Assembly: GCF_041146395.1 (NCBI RefSeq)
Contig: NC_091002.1
Span: forward strand, 3,962,501-4,026,500
From: Eulemur rufifrons
Taxonomy: Eukaryota > Chordata > Mammalia > Primates > Lemuridae
DNA length: 64,000 nt
Direction: 5' to 3'
The position numbers were made by a program, and so were the translations under genes. The notes under the pieces were generated by a model. The model had not been told where the DNA came from and searched no databases. It saw only the letters and a program-made list of their open reading frames with translations. Positions 21,078 to 31,389 of this stretch are shown here, in pieces. The first letter of the stretch is position 1. Every line of letters begins with the position of its first letter.

Positions 21078-21420
21078 GGTGCGAGACCCCTAGGGTTGAT
21101 TTGCTAGAACTCACAGGATTTGGCTACAGTTGTGCTCGTGGCTAGGATACAAAGCACAGTCGGCGAGGGGAACTATCCGTGGAGCGACGTCTGGAGGAAA
21201 CAAGGCGTGAGCTTCCAGAATCCTGAGTGGAGTCACATGGCACAAGCTTAATTCCTCCATCAGCTAATGATGACGGCACCCGGGAAACGCAGTCTATGGG
21301 GGAAGCCCGTTGGAGACTCAGTGCCCGGCGTTTGTGTTGGGGGCTGGTCGCACGGGCACCCTCTGCCTGACACGTACCCAAACTCTAGATTCCAGAAGGC
21401 AAGCGGGGGGCCGGTGTGAG
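21078..21420 (-). repeat. Old ERVL-type LTR relic, family unassigned
   Basis: CCTAGGGTTGATTTGCTAGA ACTCACAGG, GGCTAGGATACAAAGC, GGCGTGAGCTTCCAGAATCC and CATCAGCTAATGATGACGG follow the text of an old mammalian LTR (ggttgatttgct…cagaactcagg…aggatac…gagcttcca…attgattaaatcattgg). I cannot fix the family name. Confidence 0.55.
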
Positions 21421-21424
21421 CCAC

Positions 21425-22420
21425 ATTGTTTGCACAGACAGCTGATGCACAGGAGCGTCCCTTACCATTTGGGGAGGTGGGAATCCTCCCAAAGCCCTGC
21501 TCCCAGATGCCAGGTGAGCCAGCAGTGTCCCTACGGAGGGCCGGGGCCTGTGTCAGCATCTCACCTGGCAGCAGGGCCCAAAGCTCAAGCCTTGCTTCTG
21601 TCTTCAAACGCACCCCCTTTAGCTGGCAGGAATAGGCGTGGCCAGATGATCGGGTTCTGGTGGGAGCCAGGGGAACTGGGTGGGCCAGGAGGAAGATACT
21701 CACCCTGCTTTTGGTGTTGAATTGTCACCTCACTGCTCAGCCCAGTCACCCGGGCCCGTTTGCCTGTATTTATTCTTGACTGGCTCTGGCCCTTCCCGTG
21801 GGCAGCAGGAAGCAGAGCCCTCCTTCTGAAGCACACGGGGAGGGGGCTGCTCTCCCGGTCTCCAGAACCTACCAGCTCCCCATTCCTGGAGCAGACAACA
21901 CCCTGCTTGGCTGAAACCCAGCACCGCTGTGGAGGCTCCTCCCCTGGGAGAGAGTTTGGGGGGCGGTGAGTGTCCCTCCAGCTCATGTGCTCACCGGGTG
22001 GTTACTAATCTCCAGAATCATCCTGCAGATTCATGTGCGGGGGCTTTGGGCAGCCTCGTATTTCCCTGCCGCCGCCGCCAGCCTGCCTGGTGTCACGGGA
22101 CGTGGTTCCTCCGGAGTCGATGGCGTTCCATCCTTGGCGTGGTGCCGCCGCTGCTCCCTGCCTGCCCCGCGGCCCCGCTGCATGTTGAGTGCGGGTGCTG
22201 GGCAGGCCTGCCAAAGCCCTTCCAGCGCCTGTGTTCTCAGGGGCCATGAAAAGCGTGAAGCAGGCGCGGCGTGGGCTGGGCCTTGGCACCGCACCCCTGG
22301 CTCTGAGGGCCAAGGGCCCCGTTGAACCCCCCTGGGAAGATTGTGGGCCCTGGCAGACCCCACTCTGTGCTGTCGCCGCCCCCCAACATCACCCACCCCC
22401 TGACCCCCACCTGCCCCCCC
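21425..22420. other. GC-rich spacer
   Basis: No repeat or exon recognised. CpG-richer around 22,060-22,200 (GCCGCCGCC at 22,069). Minus-strand open frame of 231 codons (22,237-22,932) spans an AT patch and has no domain content. Confidence 0.4.
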
Positions 22421-22424
22421 AAAC

Positions 22425-22545
22425 TCGTGTTGAAACAATTAGGGGAAATCCTTTTTAGGCAATTAGGAAAATGCAGTTGCAGCCAAAACAGGCTCCCCCA
22501 CCAGTTTTTGTTCTGGCCAGCAAGTGAGTGAGGGTTTCGGAATGT
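22425..22545. promoter_or_regulatory. Short AT-rich island, candidate conserved non-coding element
   Basis: GTTGAAACAATTAGGGGAAA, TTTTTAGGCAATTAGGAAAA and GCAGTTGCAGCCAAAACAGG lie between C-rich DNA and a CpG-richer block. Two CAATTAGG words 28 bases apart are notable. No repeat identity. Confidence 0.35.
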
Positions 22546-22559
22546 GGTGCGGGAACCCG

Positions 22560-22760
22560 TGTGCTTAATATGCAGGTCGGCGAGGCCACTCAAGGCGCCT
22601 GGCGAGGCCTCTGCCCCCGCCTTGGCCGGCCAGGTGGGAAGCGAGGAGGGAGGACGAAGCCCTGGGAACCGAGTGGCCGCCGCCTGGCCTAGGGCTCGGT
22701 GCGCAGCAGGTGTGGGTGGGGAAGGAGCCCCCGTGCCCTGGAGCCCCCGACGGGTGTGGG
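22560..22760. other. Small CpG-richer block
   Basis: CpG dinucleotides are visibly denser than nearby (GGTCGGCGAGG, AAGGCGCCTGGCGAGG, GAGTGGCCGCCGCC). It may be a weak CpG island next to the AT island at 22,425. No transcription start or exon is evident. Confidence 0.3.
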
Positions 22761-23128
22761 CAGTGCGAGTAGGGGAGGGACAAGGCCTCCTCTCCCCGCT
22801 CCCTCTGGAATTCTGCGGGAGTCTGGAAGCCAGTCGCTTCGGGTCCAAATCGCCGCCCCCACCATGACCAGCTTGTAACCTCCATGTACGGGGTCTTTTT
22901 GGCTGGCGAATGGGCAAAGTCACAGTGGACACTTCCCCCGGGTGTGTGGAAAGTGCTTGTCATCGCCAGACCTGCTGCTCCACAGTCATGGACATCAGCA
23001 TCCTCCTGGCCCTGTGTGTGGGGGCGCAGGCCTTCCTCTGGACGTTTCAGGACTGGCGTGGGGTTTCCGGTGTGAAATGAATCAGTTGGCACCACCTGAG
23101 GCAGTTTCCCTCTGAAATAACTTGGGCG

Positions 23129-23348
23129 TTAGGCCCGGAAAGACCTTGATTCAACTCTGGCTTTCACCAGACGCATGGCCTCAGTTTACTCTCCTGAGAC
23201 TTGCTTTCTCCGTCTGTGAAATGGGAGCAGTGTTGGACCTCCTATGCAGGGTTGGGCGAGGATTTCAAATGCGCACTTGGTGCTTAGAGAGCACCTGGCA
23301 CAGACGTGGATGAGTGCCAGCTGTTGCTATTGTTGTTGGTGTTCTTAT
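23129..23348 (+). repeat. MIR SINE
   Basis: TTGATTCAACTCTGGCTTTC ACC, GCATGGCCTCAGTTTACTC, TCTCCGTCTGTGAAATGGG, GAGGATTTCAAATGCG and GAGCACCTGGCACAGACG make a near full-length forward MIR, ending in TTGCTATTGTTGTTGG. Confidence 0.85.
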
Positions 23349-23494
23349 TTTCCTGCACCGCCGTGCCCGGAGTGGGGCCTGCAGTGGGCCCAGCTCTCGG
23401 GGCGTGTGGAGCTGACATGAGTGGCCTTTTGTTGGGTGGAGGTGGTGTCTCAACCTGGGACGTAGAGATGTGGGTGCTGTCCCTGCCGTGGGGC

Positions 23495-23605
23495 CTGAAG
23501 GGCAGGTGGGACCACCCCCATTTTACAGACGGGGAAACCAACTTTCAGAGTGGCCAGTAACTTGTCCCGTGCCACATAGCCGGGCTCTAGGTGCTAACGT
23601 GCATG
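23495..23605 (-). repeat. MIR SINE fragment
   Basis: CCCCATTTTACAGACGGGGA AACC, CAGAGTGGCCAGTAACTTG and GTGCCACATAGCCGGGCTC are the central part of reversed MIR. It lies about 150 bases downstream of a forward MIR. Confidence 0.8.
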
Positions 23606-23609
23606 CGAC

Positions 23610-25060
23610 GGACTGACTGTGTTTGGCACCAGAGGTGCGCTCCCTGGTTACTCCATGAATGAGCGAGCAAACTGTTGTCACCGTGGCTGTTGCTACCTTG
23701 GATGTAAAAGACTCTGGATTTAGCTGCCGCAAATGATGTGTGTGAAGCACATGGTTAAGGTCCCCAAAAGGCGTCCACTCCGAGACAAGCTCAGCCCTTC
23801 CCAGCTGTCATTGGACAGAATGTGGCCTCAGGTGGCCTCCTCTTGCCTTTGGAAGCCATGCACAAGCCCTGTCCGTTTAACAGAAACCAAAGGCCCTTTT
23901 CTGGCTGGCCTCGTGGGCTCTGGCGTTGCCATGTGTGGGAGGGACACTGAGGCCCGGGCCCCGAGGTTGCCCTGGATTCTGGGTCCCAGCCTGCGGAGCT
24001 GGGAGGGGTCTGGGAGCTGCACTCGGGGCAGAAGGGCTGCCTCCGCCCCAGGCAGCCAAGTGGGCAGATGGAGGGGGCTGGCGGACGGCCGCAGGTCCAG
24101 GCCTGGGGCTGGGATTCAGCCTGGAATGTTCACTGAGATGGAGGATCTCTCTGGGTTCTCGAGGGGCTCAAAGAGTCTTGGGTTGACCTTGACACCCACT
24201 CGTGCCCTGCAGTACCTGGGACCCCAGCTCTCGTTTTTGAGGGTCTCCTTAGGTCCCAGCAGTTCTTGAGCCTTGACCCCCTGCGATGATGTCTCCTGCG
24301 GCTGAATGTCTTCCTTCCCTCACTCTGCAAGATGCGCCCAGAGGCCACCGCATTGCCTGGTCTGGCAGCAAAACGGGATGAGGCGACTGTTTTATGATCG
24401 GGCTTTTGCCGCCTCTGAGTGAAACCCTGGCACTCGATGGGCTGAGGGGTGAGAGGACCCCGGGGGGCCCAGAGGGAGCACCTTCCCTGGAGGGGCATTC
24501 GACTGGCCCAGAAATACACATCTTAATTTGCCAGCAAGGGGAGATGAAGACGTGCCCACAGAGCTGCAGGGAGCAGCCCACGGACACGTGGAACCCGTGA
24601 TAGGACTTGAGAGCAACTGGGGTGGACACAGGTGCGTCTGACTCGGATGTGCTCCTGGGACGGGGCCTGGGAGCTCCAATGAAGTAGCAGAAAGTGGATC
24701 TTGATGCTGTTGTAGCCTGAGCCAGTCTGCCTGACAGAGTCGCCCCGGTGCCGAGATACTGAGGGTGGCTTCGGGTCTGGCCCTGGCATGGGCCCTGCCG
24801 CTTCCTCGCAGACGTCTTGGCTTTGGCCAGGCACAGCCACCTCACTTAGAGGTTCACTTGGAGCCACGAGCTGTTCCCGGGAGTGCCGGCAACGGGTGTG
24901 TGGGGGCTTCGAGTCTCTGACCACTCACCTTTAAACATCTTTGAAAAACCAACCAGTAAACGTGCTCTGGCCACCAGCTGTGTGCTCAGCACAGGCCACC
25001 ACAAAGGGTGGGGGTGGAAGGCAGCCAGTTCCTCCAGGATCTCAGTCCGTCCTCATGGCA
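23610..25060. other. Unique spacer
   Basis: No confident repeat or exon. Minus-strand open frames of 198 and 133 codons around 24,249-24,924 overlap each other in different frames and show no family signature. Confidence 0.4.
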
Positions 25061-25074
25061 CTTGGGGTGGGAGA

Positions 25075-25160
25075 GTGTCCCTCACATTACCGATGAAGCA
25101 GCTGAGGCCCTGAGAGGTGAAGTCCTGCGTCAGGGCCACACAAGCTGCTACGTGCTACGT
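25075..25160 (-). repeat. MIR SINE fragment
   Basis: TTACCGATGAAGCAGCTGAG GCCCTGAGAGGTGAAG followed by GTCAGGGCCACACAAGCTGC is the reversed MIR centre (cagatgaggaaactgaggc…ggtcacacagct). Confidence 0.6.
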
Positions 25161-25164
25161 GAAT

Positions 25165-25290
25165 GTCAGGAAGGGTTGGAGCAATCAGGGAGGACTCCCT
25201 GGAAGAGCTGGAACAAGGGGAGGATTTGGATAAGCGGGTGAGACCCGAGGAGATTGTGGAGGATGAGCAGTGAGAATGTGCACAGTCAGT
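25165..25290 (-). repeat. Short reversed L2 remnant
   Basis: ATCAGGGAGGACTCCCTGGA AGAGCTGG corresponds to the reversed L2 interior (tcagggaaggcctccctgaggag). Short and uncertain. Confidence 0.4.
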
Positions 25291-25547
25291 GGGTGGGTCG
25301 TGCCTGGGCACAGGGAGGTCTGAGGGATGGCCCACGCCCTTCCCTTCCCCCCGGGGACGAGGGCCACAGGGCTTGCTGGTCACGTCCTGTGTGCGGCTAC
25401 ACTTGGGATAACAAAGGTGTTGAATGAGGCTGAGGACAGCAGCCTGTGAGACAAAAGCCTCTCACCCGGTTCTGTTAGAACCTGCGCCTGTTTCTTAACA
25501 CAGTTATAATCATCGTAGTAGCAGCAGTGCTAATAATGATAAAACAC

Positions 25548-25692
25548 TCAGTGAATTCAACAAATATTTGGTGAATACCTACTATGTGTCAGACTGTACG
25601 CCTGGCCCGGAGATGGCAAGGTGCTGCAGAGACAGAGACCCTGCTGTCCTGGAGCCTGTGTCCCGGTGTGTTACCATGGACATCAGACTATT
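25548..25692 (-). repeat. L2 LINE 3' end, reverse orientation
   Basis: GAATTCAACAAATATTTGGT GAATACCTACTATGTGTCAG is the reversed L2 terminus almost word for word, followed by GAGATGGCAAGGTGCTGC and CTGCTGTCCTGGAGCC. The preceding AATAATGATAAAAC at 25,530 may be its A-rich junction. Confidence 0.85.
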
Positions 25693-25699
25693 GGGGAAC

Positions 25700-25885
25700 A
25701 CTGACCTGGTACTTCCTCTGGGCCAGGTTGGGTGCCAGGAGCAGCATAAACATTAGCTCGTTTATTTTTACAGCAGTCCAATGCAGCAGGAACCATTGCT
25801 GTGCCGGTTTTACGTATGAGGAAAGTGAGACTCACTTGCCCAGACGTGCAAATGGGAAGCAGGAAGCCAGGACTTGAATGCAGGA
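25700..25885 (-). repeat. MIR SINE
   Basis: TTGGGTGCCAGGAGCAGC, TAGCTCGTTTATTTTTACAG, CAGTCCAATGCAGCAGGAAC, GGTTTTACGTATGAGGAAAG and GGACTTGAATGCAGG follow reversed MIR over most of its length. It abuts the reversed L2 at 25,548. Confidence 0.8.
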
Positions 25886-25974
25886 TGTGATGAGAGCATC
25901 TCCCCTGGCTTTTGAAGCCACACAGAGGACAGAGAGGAGCGGCCCTGTCCTCTGAGCTGTGACAGGGTGGCACA

Positions 25975-25988
25975 CAGCAGGGGGCGGC
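25975..25988 (+). promoter_or_regulatory. CTCF-like motif
   Basis: CAGCAGGGGGCGGC matches the CTCF core (CCAGCAGGGGGCGC) closely. It follows the MIR at 25,700 by 90 bases. Occupancy unknown. Confidence 0.45.
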
Positions 25989-25989
25989 C

Positions 25990-26690
25990 GCACAGCAGGG
26001 AGAAGGCGCCGGTCTCCAGGCCAGGGCTCCCTCTGCTCCAGCACCGCTGGCTCCTCTGCCAGCTGCCGGGGTGCTGTGGCTGCCCCAGGCTGCGCTTCCG
26101 CAGGACTGGGCCTGCGCCCACTTTGGACCTGGGGTCTTAGTTTGGGAGATAAGGGTGACAGCCCCTACTTGGGTCCTGACACCCAGTAGCCGCTCTGGCA
26201 AGTGCCTCATTCCTTCATCCAATGTGGCACAAAAACTAGGCCCTGCTTCCTGGGAACCCAGCAGGCCAGGCGCAGTGGCCGGGACTGGGGCAGGGCTCCC
26301 ACCAGACTCTGGCCGGTGGAGCCGGGTGGCAGGTGATTGCACCCATTTTATAGATGAGTACAATGAGCCCTAAGAAGTCATGGGAGCTTTCTGCACCTAG
26401 TGGGGATGCTGGGGTTGGGTTTGGGGGTCTGACTCCCAGTCCCAGGGGGAACAGGAGGCTCCTCTTTGCACCCCAAAAGTTAGCTGAGCCCCGAGATGCT
26501 GACTCACAGCCTGGCTTTGGGAACACCTCGCAGGAATGCTCCAGTTGGGGGGCAGAGTGCTGCGCTGGCCTTGGGTGGCGGCAGCCGGCTTTGTGTCTCA
26601 GGCCTCCTAATAGGCTCCCAGGCGAGTTCCGCCTGCTGCCTGGTTCTGTCGGTCGGAAGGGGATTGTGCCAAGCCCCTGGGTGTCCAGGA
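25990..26690. other. Spacer with a possible MIR remnant
   Basis: Mostly unique. CACCCATTTTATAGATGAG and CAATGAGCCC at 26,340-26,370 look like the centre of a reversed MIR. Opposing open frames of 235 codons (26,236-26,943, minus) and 216 codons (26,354-27,004, plus) overlap and are taken as chance. Confidence 0.35.
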
Positions 26691-26694
26691 ATTC

Positions 26695-26840
26695 CCAAAG
26701 ACTCCATTTGAAGGGGAATTGCTCTGTGCAGCCCAGCAGTAATTTCATACTGTGTAGGTTCAGTCCTAGGCGAATACTGATTAGTAGCTTCAGCCGTGCT
26801 AAAAATGCCAGCAGAAAGTGCCGGATGGTTCTGTCACCTG
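26695..26840. promoter_or_regulatory. Unique block, candidate conserved non-coding element
   Basis: CTCCATTTGAAGGGGAATTG CTC, CAGCAGTAATTTCATACTG, GAATACTGATTAGTAGC and GCTAAAAATGCCAGC are unlike the GC-rich flanks and fit no repeat. TAATTT and GATTAG cores are present. Weak, composition-based call. Confidence 0.3.
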
Positions 26841-26844
26841 GGTC

Positions 26845-27285
26845 CTCAGTGCCCCGGCACCTGCCCCCTGGATTCTGGGTACCTGGCCGCATCCATGTGG
26901 GTCCCCATCCTCTTTTGCTCTTTGGCACTTTGGCCAGATACACCTGGGTCCTCCAGGGTGTTGTTAGGAAACGAACCCGCAGGTCTCCCCAGTGGCTCGA
27001 ATGAACCCACAGATCTCGTCAGCAGCTCAAAGCCAAAGCATTCGTCATGCCTGGGCGTGGGGTTACCATTCCCACGTTGTGCCCTACCCGAAGGGGTGAC
27101 AGTGGGGAGTCAGGCAGCCTCAGGGCTGGGTTGGCCGTGGGAGGGAGAGAGGGTTTTGCGTCTGCACTCTGGGGTCTGCGTGGAGTGTCTTCGCTGCCCT
27201 AGTGAGGAGTGCTCATTGCAGGGTGTTAGTGTGAGGTTGGGGTGTTGGGTGTCCACGTGCCGATGAAGGTGAGGGCTCCTTTGCC
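26845..27285. other. Unique spacer
   Basis: No repeat, exon or site recognised. Confidence 0.4.
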
Positions 27286-27289
27286 ATGG

Positions 27290-27515
27290 CCACCCCAGTT
27301 GTGTCTTCCTCTCACCCTGCCATCCCCACAGGCTTGGTCCTCCCATCCTGCAGGCTCTGCCCACTTGCTTCCTCCTCCAGGGAGCTTTCCCTGATGCCCC
27401 CACTGGAAGTGGGGCCCCCTCCCTCCTGGCCCTCTCACCTTTTCCTCTCTCCAGGCAGGGGGCATAAAGCAGGTGCCCAGGAGGTGTCTGTAGAACAAGC
27501 AAAGGCCAGAACCTT
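27290..27515 (+). repeat. L2 LINE 3' end
   Basis: CTGCCCACTTGCTTCCTCC, TCCAGGGAGCTTTCCCTGAT GCCCCC, and a tail GGCATAAAGCAGGTGCCCAG follow forward L2. The expected gggcagggac section is degenerate. Confidence 0.6.
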
Positions 27516-27714
27516 GCTTTGAAAGCCAGTGAGGTACTTGATGAGGGGGGCGGGAGCCTGCCCTACCCCCGTTAGGCCTTTGCACCTCCCTGCTTGCTTC
27601 TTGAGCCCACTGGTCACGACTGAGGCCGCAGGTGCCGTGGCTGGAGGAGGGGAGTGCGGTGTGGCCTGAGCACACAGACAGGAGGGCTTCTTTCCCCGCC
27701 AGGACCTTTCCTTC

Positions 27715-28090
27715 CGCGCAGCCTGATGTGGCCGAGTGAGAGTTACATACCGTAAATGGACGTTTCTGTCTTAATGTATTTTTTTTCTTTCTTTGCATTT
27801 ATTGGAGGCTTTACTGTTTTGGGGTAATGAAATCCATTATCTGGCTTTCAGTGGAATAGTTAGAAGAGAAAACTATTGGAATGAATAAACAATGCAATAT
27901 TTGTACCCAAACATTCCTTTAAAATATAATGAAAAACATTTCTTCAACACTTGCAGTTTTTTGGTTGTTTGGCCAACCATAAACAGTGTCGTAAAACAAA
28001 ACGAAGAAGCACATTTGCTAGTCTTCGTGAAGAAGGTTTCCTATGTGTTTTCTTTGGAGGGTTTTGGACATAAACACAGACGGTGCTGGA
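27715..28090. promoter_or_regulatory. Long AT-rich island, candidate conserved non-coding element
   Basis: About 370 bases of AT-rich sequence in GC-rich DNA: GGGGTAATGAAATCCATTAT C, GGAATGAATAAACAATGC, TTTAAAATATAATG and GTTTGGCCAACCATAAAC. The last contains TTGGCCAA, the palindromic NFI-type half-site pair, and ACAAT words suit SOX factors. No repeat identified. Confidence 0.4.
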
Positions 28091-28094
28091 CGCG

Positions 28095-28740
28095 CTGGAG
28101 GGATCGGCTGGGCAACCTGCTCTTTTGACAGATGTCGAAGCCCAGGCCCAGGGAGGGCTGGAGGCTCGGAGCCAGGGCACGGCCCAGAGGGACCCTGGTG
28201 GGCCCTGGTGGGGGCCTCAACCTCCCCTTTGTCAAAGCAGGGATGCTGGTGATGTTAACTGGGAACCCATCGCTGGTGACTCTCATCCAAATCCTAGGAG
28301 GGCGAGATTCCATCTTGTCACCAACGGCCCCCCAGCCCAAGTCACTTAAGCCAAACTCCTCACTCCGTGTGAGACATGAAAAGCCCCCTGAGGACGGGGC
28401 AGCCCTGGGAAGGGTTGTCAGGAGACCTGGGTGTCCTGCGCCCGGGAACTGAGCAGTGTCACTCACACAGCCCCAGGAGGCCGTGGGCTCTGTGAAGGCA
28501 CTGGCCGGCCTGAGCACAGGTCCTGGCTCAGCTGCTGAGCGCGTGGTCACCGGCAGGTGAGCCCGAGCCCAGGCTGCTCTCCGTAAAGCAGAGCAAATCC
28601 TCAGTGCATGAGATCTCAGCAGGGCTCAGCGGGGAAGCCGTGTGTGGGGGACGTTTTGTCACCTGGAGAGCATTGTACACAGACTAGTTAAGGTTAGAGG
28701 CCAACCCCTCCTCTGGTGATGTGCCGGGCAGTGTGGGGCC
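28095..28740. other. Spacer with a weak MIR trace
   Basis: GC-rich and unique. At 28,515-28,600 GTCCTGGCTCAGCTGCTGAG and GTGGTCACCGGCAGG could be a decayed forward MIR. Nothing else recognised. Confidence 0.35.
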
Positions 28741-28747
28741 CCGGAAG

Positions 28748-28950
28748 GGATTCAATAGCAGCACCAGGTGTGTGCCCTAGCTGTGTGACTCTGGGCAAGT
28801 TACTTAACCTCACTGGGCCTCCAATTCCTCATCTGTAACAAAGAAGATAATGACCTTTCCTTGATGGTTTCCTATAAGATTGGATACAGCGTTTGCAAAG
28901 CGCCTGGCGTGCGGAAAGCATTCTGTAAACGGTAGCAATTATCGCTATGG
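28748..28950 (+). repeat. MIR SINE
   Basis: AGCTGTGTGACTCTGGGCAA, GTTACTTAACCTCACTGGGC, CAATTCCTCATCTGTAAC, GATAATGACC and GCAAAGCGCCTGGCGTGCGG are classical forward MIR text through the 3' end. One of the best preserved copies in the window. Confidence 0.92.
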
Positions 28951-28954
28951 CTCA

Positions 28955-29030
28955 CTGCGTGACCTTGGGCTGGGGACCTGGCGTGTTTCGTTCTCAGTTT
29001 TCTCATCTGTGAAAGGACAGTGGATTTTTA
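28955..29030 (+). repeat. Second MIR fragment in tandem
   Basis: Immediately after the previous MIR the text restarts: TCACTGCGTGACCTTGGGC, TCTCAGTTTTCTCATCTGTG AAAGG. Two forward MIRs therefore lie head-to-tail, the second truncated. Confidence 0.75.
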
Positions 29031-29034
29031 AATG

Positions 29035-29400
29035 TTCTCATCCTTTAATTTTATTCCTCTTTCCAGGTATACACGTATTTTTTTTTTTTTTTAGTAATTA
29101 TGATATTTGAAGCCCTATGCTTTAATTAGACTTGCAAAAGTAGCTCATCACCTTGAGGGAGACAAATGTCACGGAGATGGAGAACTCCACTGTGGTCTTT
29201 CTGAGAAGGTCTGGCTTATGTGTGAGGCCAGTGCGTGAAGATAACTCAGAGGTGGGACTCCTGAGAGCTTTGTCTGGGGCTGGAGGGATGGTGACTTCTT
29301 GGGCCAGCAGAGTAGGCCAGCAGGGTTTTAGCCATTTCCTGAAACATCACGGGCCCCTTGATTTTTACTGAAAGTCAGTTTGGCAGTGCTATGTGGGATT
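29035..29400. other. Unique AT-leaning spacer
   Basis: A T14 run at about 29,079-29,092 is followed by AGTAATTATGATATTTG and GCTTTAATTAGACTTGC. The latter may belong to a conserved non-coding block. No repeat family recognised. Confidence 0.35.
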
Positions 29401-29404
29401 ATGT

Positions 29405-29932
29405 GATTTGTATCAGTCAGGATATTTAGATAGTGCTGCTGTAACAAATAGCCCCACATCCCTGGCTGAGAACGATGATTTATTATCTCATGGTTTTATG
29501 GGTTGACTGGCCCCTCCCTCCTGCATGGTTCTTGCTTGGTTGGGGTCAGATGGTGGATGGGGCTGGAGTCCTATGAAGGCTCAACTCTGCTGGGTGTCCA
29601 AGGTATTCACTCACATTTTGGGTGCCTGGGCTGGAATGGCTGGAACCGCGTGGGACTGGCTCGCATCACTCTCCATCCTGCAGCCTCTTCATGTGGCTTG
29701 GGCTTCCTCACAGCATGGCGGTCCCAAGAGCAAGTGTTCCAAGAGACAAAAAGTGGAAGCTGCCTGTCCCTTAAGGCCAGAACCAGAAGCTGGCACAGTG
29801 TCCCTTCAGCTGTATTCTGTGGTCCGAGTGGTCACAGAGCCAGCCCAGGTTCAAGGGGAGGGAACATAGATTCCAACTCCTGACGGGAAGAATGTTAACA
29901 AATCTGTGGCCATCTTCGATCTGCCACAGTCA
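29405..29932. repeat. Old LTR-like interspersed repeat, family unassigned
   Basis: Starts TATCAGTCAGGATATTTAG, GTGCTGCTGTAACAAATAGC CCC, has CATGGTTTTATGGG, CATGTGGCTTGGGCTTCCTC ACAGCATGGCGG, and ends GGGGAGGGAACATAGATTCC, then GACGGGAAGAATG and GCCATCTTCGATCTGCCAC. This is a recurring mammalian repeat of about 500 bases that I cannot name. A fragment of it seems to occur at 8,978. Confidence 0.7.
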
Positions 29933-29939
29933 TCATTTG

Positions 29940-30112
29940 TGAGAGCTTTCAAGGTGCCAGGTCCTCGTCTAGGGGCTTTCTTGTGTCACCTCATTTATCA
30001 AGCCTCAGTAGTGTCCTGGGAGACCGGTACTGTTATAATCCCCATTTTACAGATGAGGACGTCAGGGTGGAGAAGGAAGCCGCTTGCTCAGGGCCTCACA
30101 GGAGGATGGGGT
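29940..30112 (-). repeat. MIR SINE
   Basis: GAGAGCTTTCAAGGTGCCAG G, CACCTCATTTATCAAGCC, GTACTGTTATAATCCCCATT TTACAGATGAGGACG and GCTTGCTCAGGGCCTCACAG follow reversed MIR. It abuts the repeat ending at 29,932. Confidence 0.85.
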
Positions 30113-30114
30113 GG

Positions 30115-30340
30115 AGCCTGATTCCGTCCCAAAATGTCCTTTCCCCTGCTGCAGTGTGGACGTGTGCGGTGTAGACTACAACAGAAAAGATAGCAGGAGC
30201 CAAAGACTTCCCATCTCCAGTAGCAGCTGGCTTTGTCCCTGGCATCTGTTCTGTGTGTCCCCCAAGGGGGGCCCACGGTGTGCACGCCTGTGCCCTCGGC
30301 GGGCTGGGGCAGGAGCGAGCCTTACGTAAGAAGAGGGAGT
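30115..30340. other. Unique spacer
   Basis: No repeat or exon recognised. Confidence 0.35.
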
Positions 30341-30344
30341 GGCG

Positions 30345-30720
30345 TTCTGCTTGAGCCGCAATTATCCCATCACCTGGGCCTCTCTGTCTTTGAAGGCTTC
30401 TTTTCTGTAGGCTGCTCCATACATAATTTAAAAAACCCCACGGATCCTCTTTAACGGGAAACACGCTGGCTCTTCTGCTGTGGTTTCAAGTGAGCCGGCT
30501 TATTCCAGAGACATTTCGTTGTGAGTATTAATAAAAACAACATGCATTTTTGTGTGTTTCCATAGAGACTTCCCAAGATTTATGTCCTCGAGACACAGCT
30601 TTGGATCCTGTGGAATAATTACCTTCCAAATGTCCCCTGGTACTCTGCAGGTCTCCCTGGCTGAGAGGCAGATGTTGAGGATATTTGTGTATAAAATAGG
30701 AAAAGGACGGGCTCGGCCGG
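30345..30720. promoter_or_regulatory. AT-rich island, candidate conserved non-coding element
   Basis: GCCGCAATTATCCCATCACC, CATACATAATTTAAAAAACC, GAGTATTAATAAAAACAACA TGC and GGAATAATTACCTTCC occur within 375 bases of non-repetitive sequence. Surroundings are GC-rich. Function is inferred from composition. Confidence 0.35.
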
Positions 30721-30724
30721 CCCC

Positions 30725-31150
30725 AGGTCTTTCATGTGCTGAGGAGCCCGAGGTGTCGGGGCACAGAGAGACGAGGCTGAGCAGCGGCTGGGCCGGCAGC
30801 GCTTTGGCATCTGCAGTGGGGGCTGTTGCAAGTGGGTGTGTGTCTGCCAAGAACAGTGGGTTCCCTTTCAGTTTGCTGCTAAATAGAAGAAACCCAGGCT
30901 TTCACTGAAGGCAAGAACGGGGCCTTTTAATGTGGGCTTGTTGCCTGAACCTCCACGGCACAAGGCAGGCCGGCCAGTGGGCCGAGGGCCAGCAGCCACA
31001 GCAGCGTGGAATTTGGGTGAGGACGCTGGGGTGGGAGTTAGGAGTGCGGAGTTCTTGTCCCTGTCTGCCACCGGAAGGCCGAGTGACTCAGGCTAAGCCA
31101 GAACTCTTTGGACCCCAGTATCCTTGTCTATACCATGGGTGCATTAGGGT
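30725..31150. other. GC-rich spacer
   Basis: No repeat family or exon recognised. Confidence 0.35.
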
Positions 31151-31154
31151 AATA

Positions 31155-31385
31155 GCTTTTCGTTTGTAGGGGACAGAAGCCCAATTCAAACTAGCATAAG
31201 AAAAAAAGAGGACTGTATGACTTTGCATAATGGAAAATTCTGCGGGTAGATTTGTGGCTTCAGGCATGGCTTGATCCAGGAGCTCAAACAGTATCTTCTG
31301 AGCTCTGTCTCTTTCTCTTGCTCTATCTCTGGGTTTTGCTAAGTGAAGGGGTTTGTTCTGGAGGTGGCTAAGAGTCATTGTACAA
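31155..31385. repeat. Old interspersed repeat, left part, family unassigned
   Basis: CAGAAGCCCAATTCAAACTA GC, AAGAAAAAAAGAGGACTG, TAGATTTGTGGCTTCAGGCA TGGC and TCTGAGCTCTGTCTCTTTCT match a common mammalian old-repeat sentence (aaactagcttaa…ctctgtctctct). The rest of that sentence appears to resume at 31,955. Confidence 0.5.
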
Positions 31386-31389
31386 TTTT

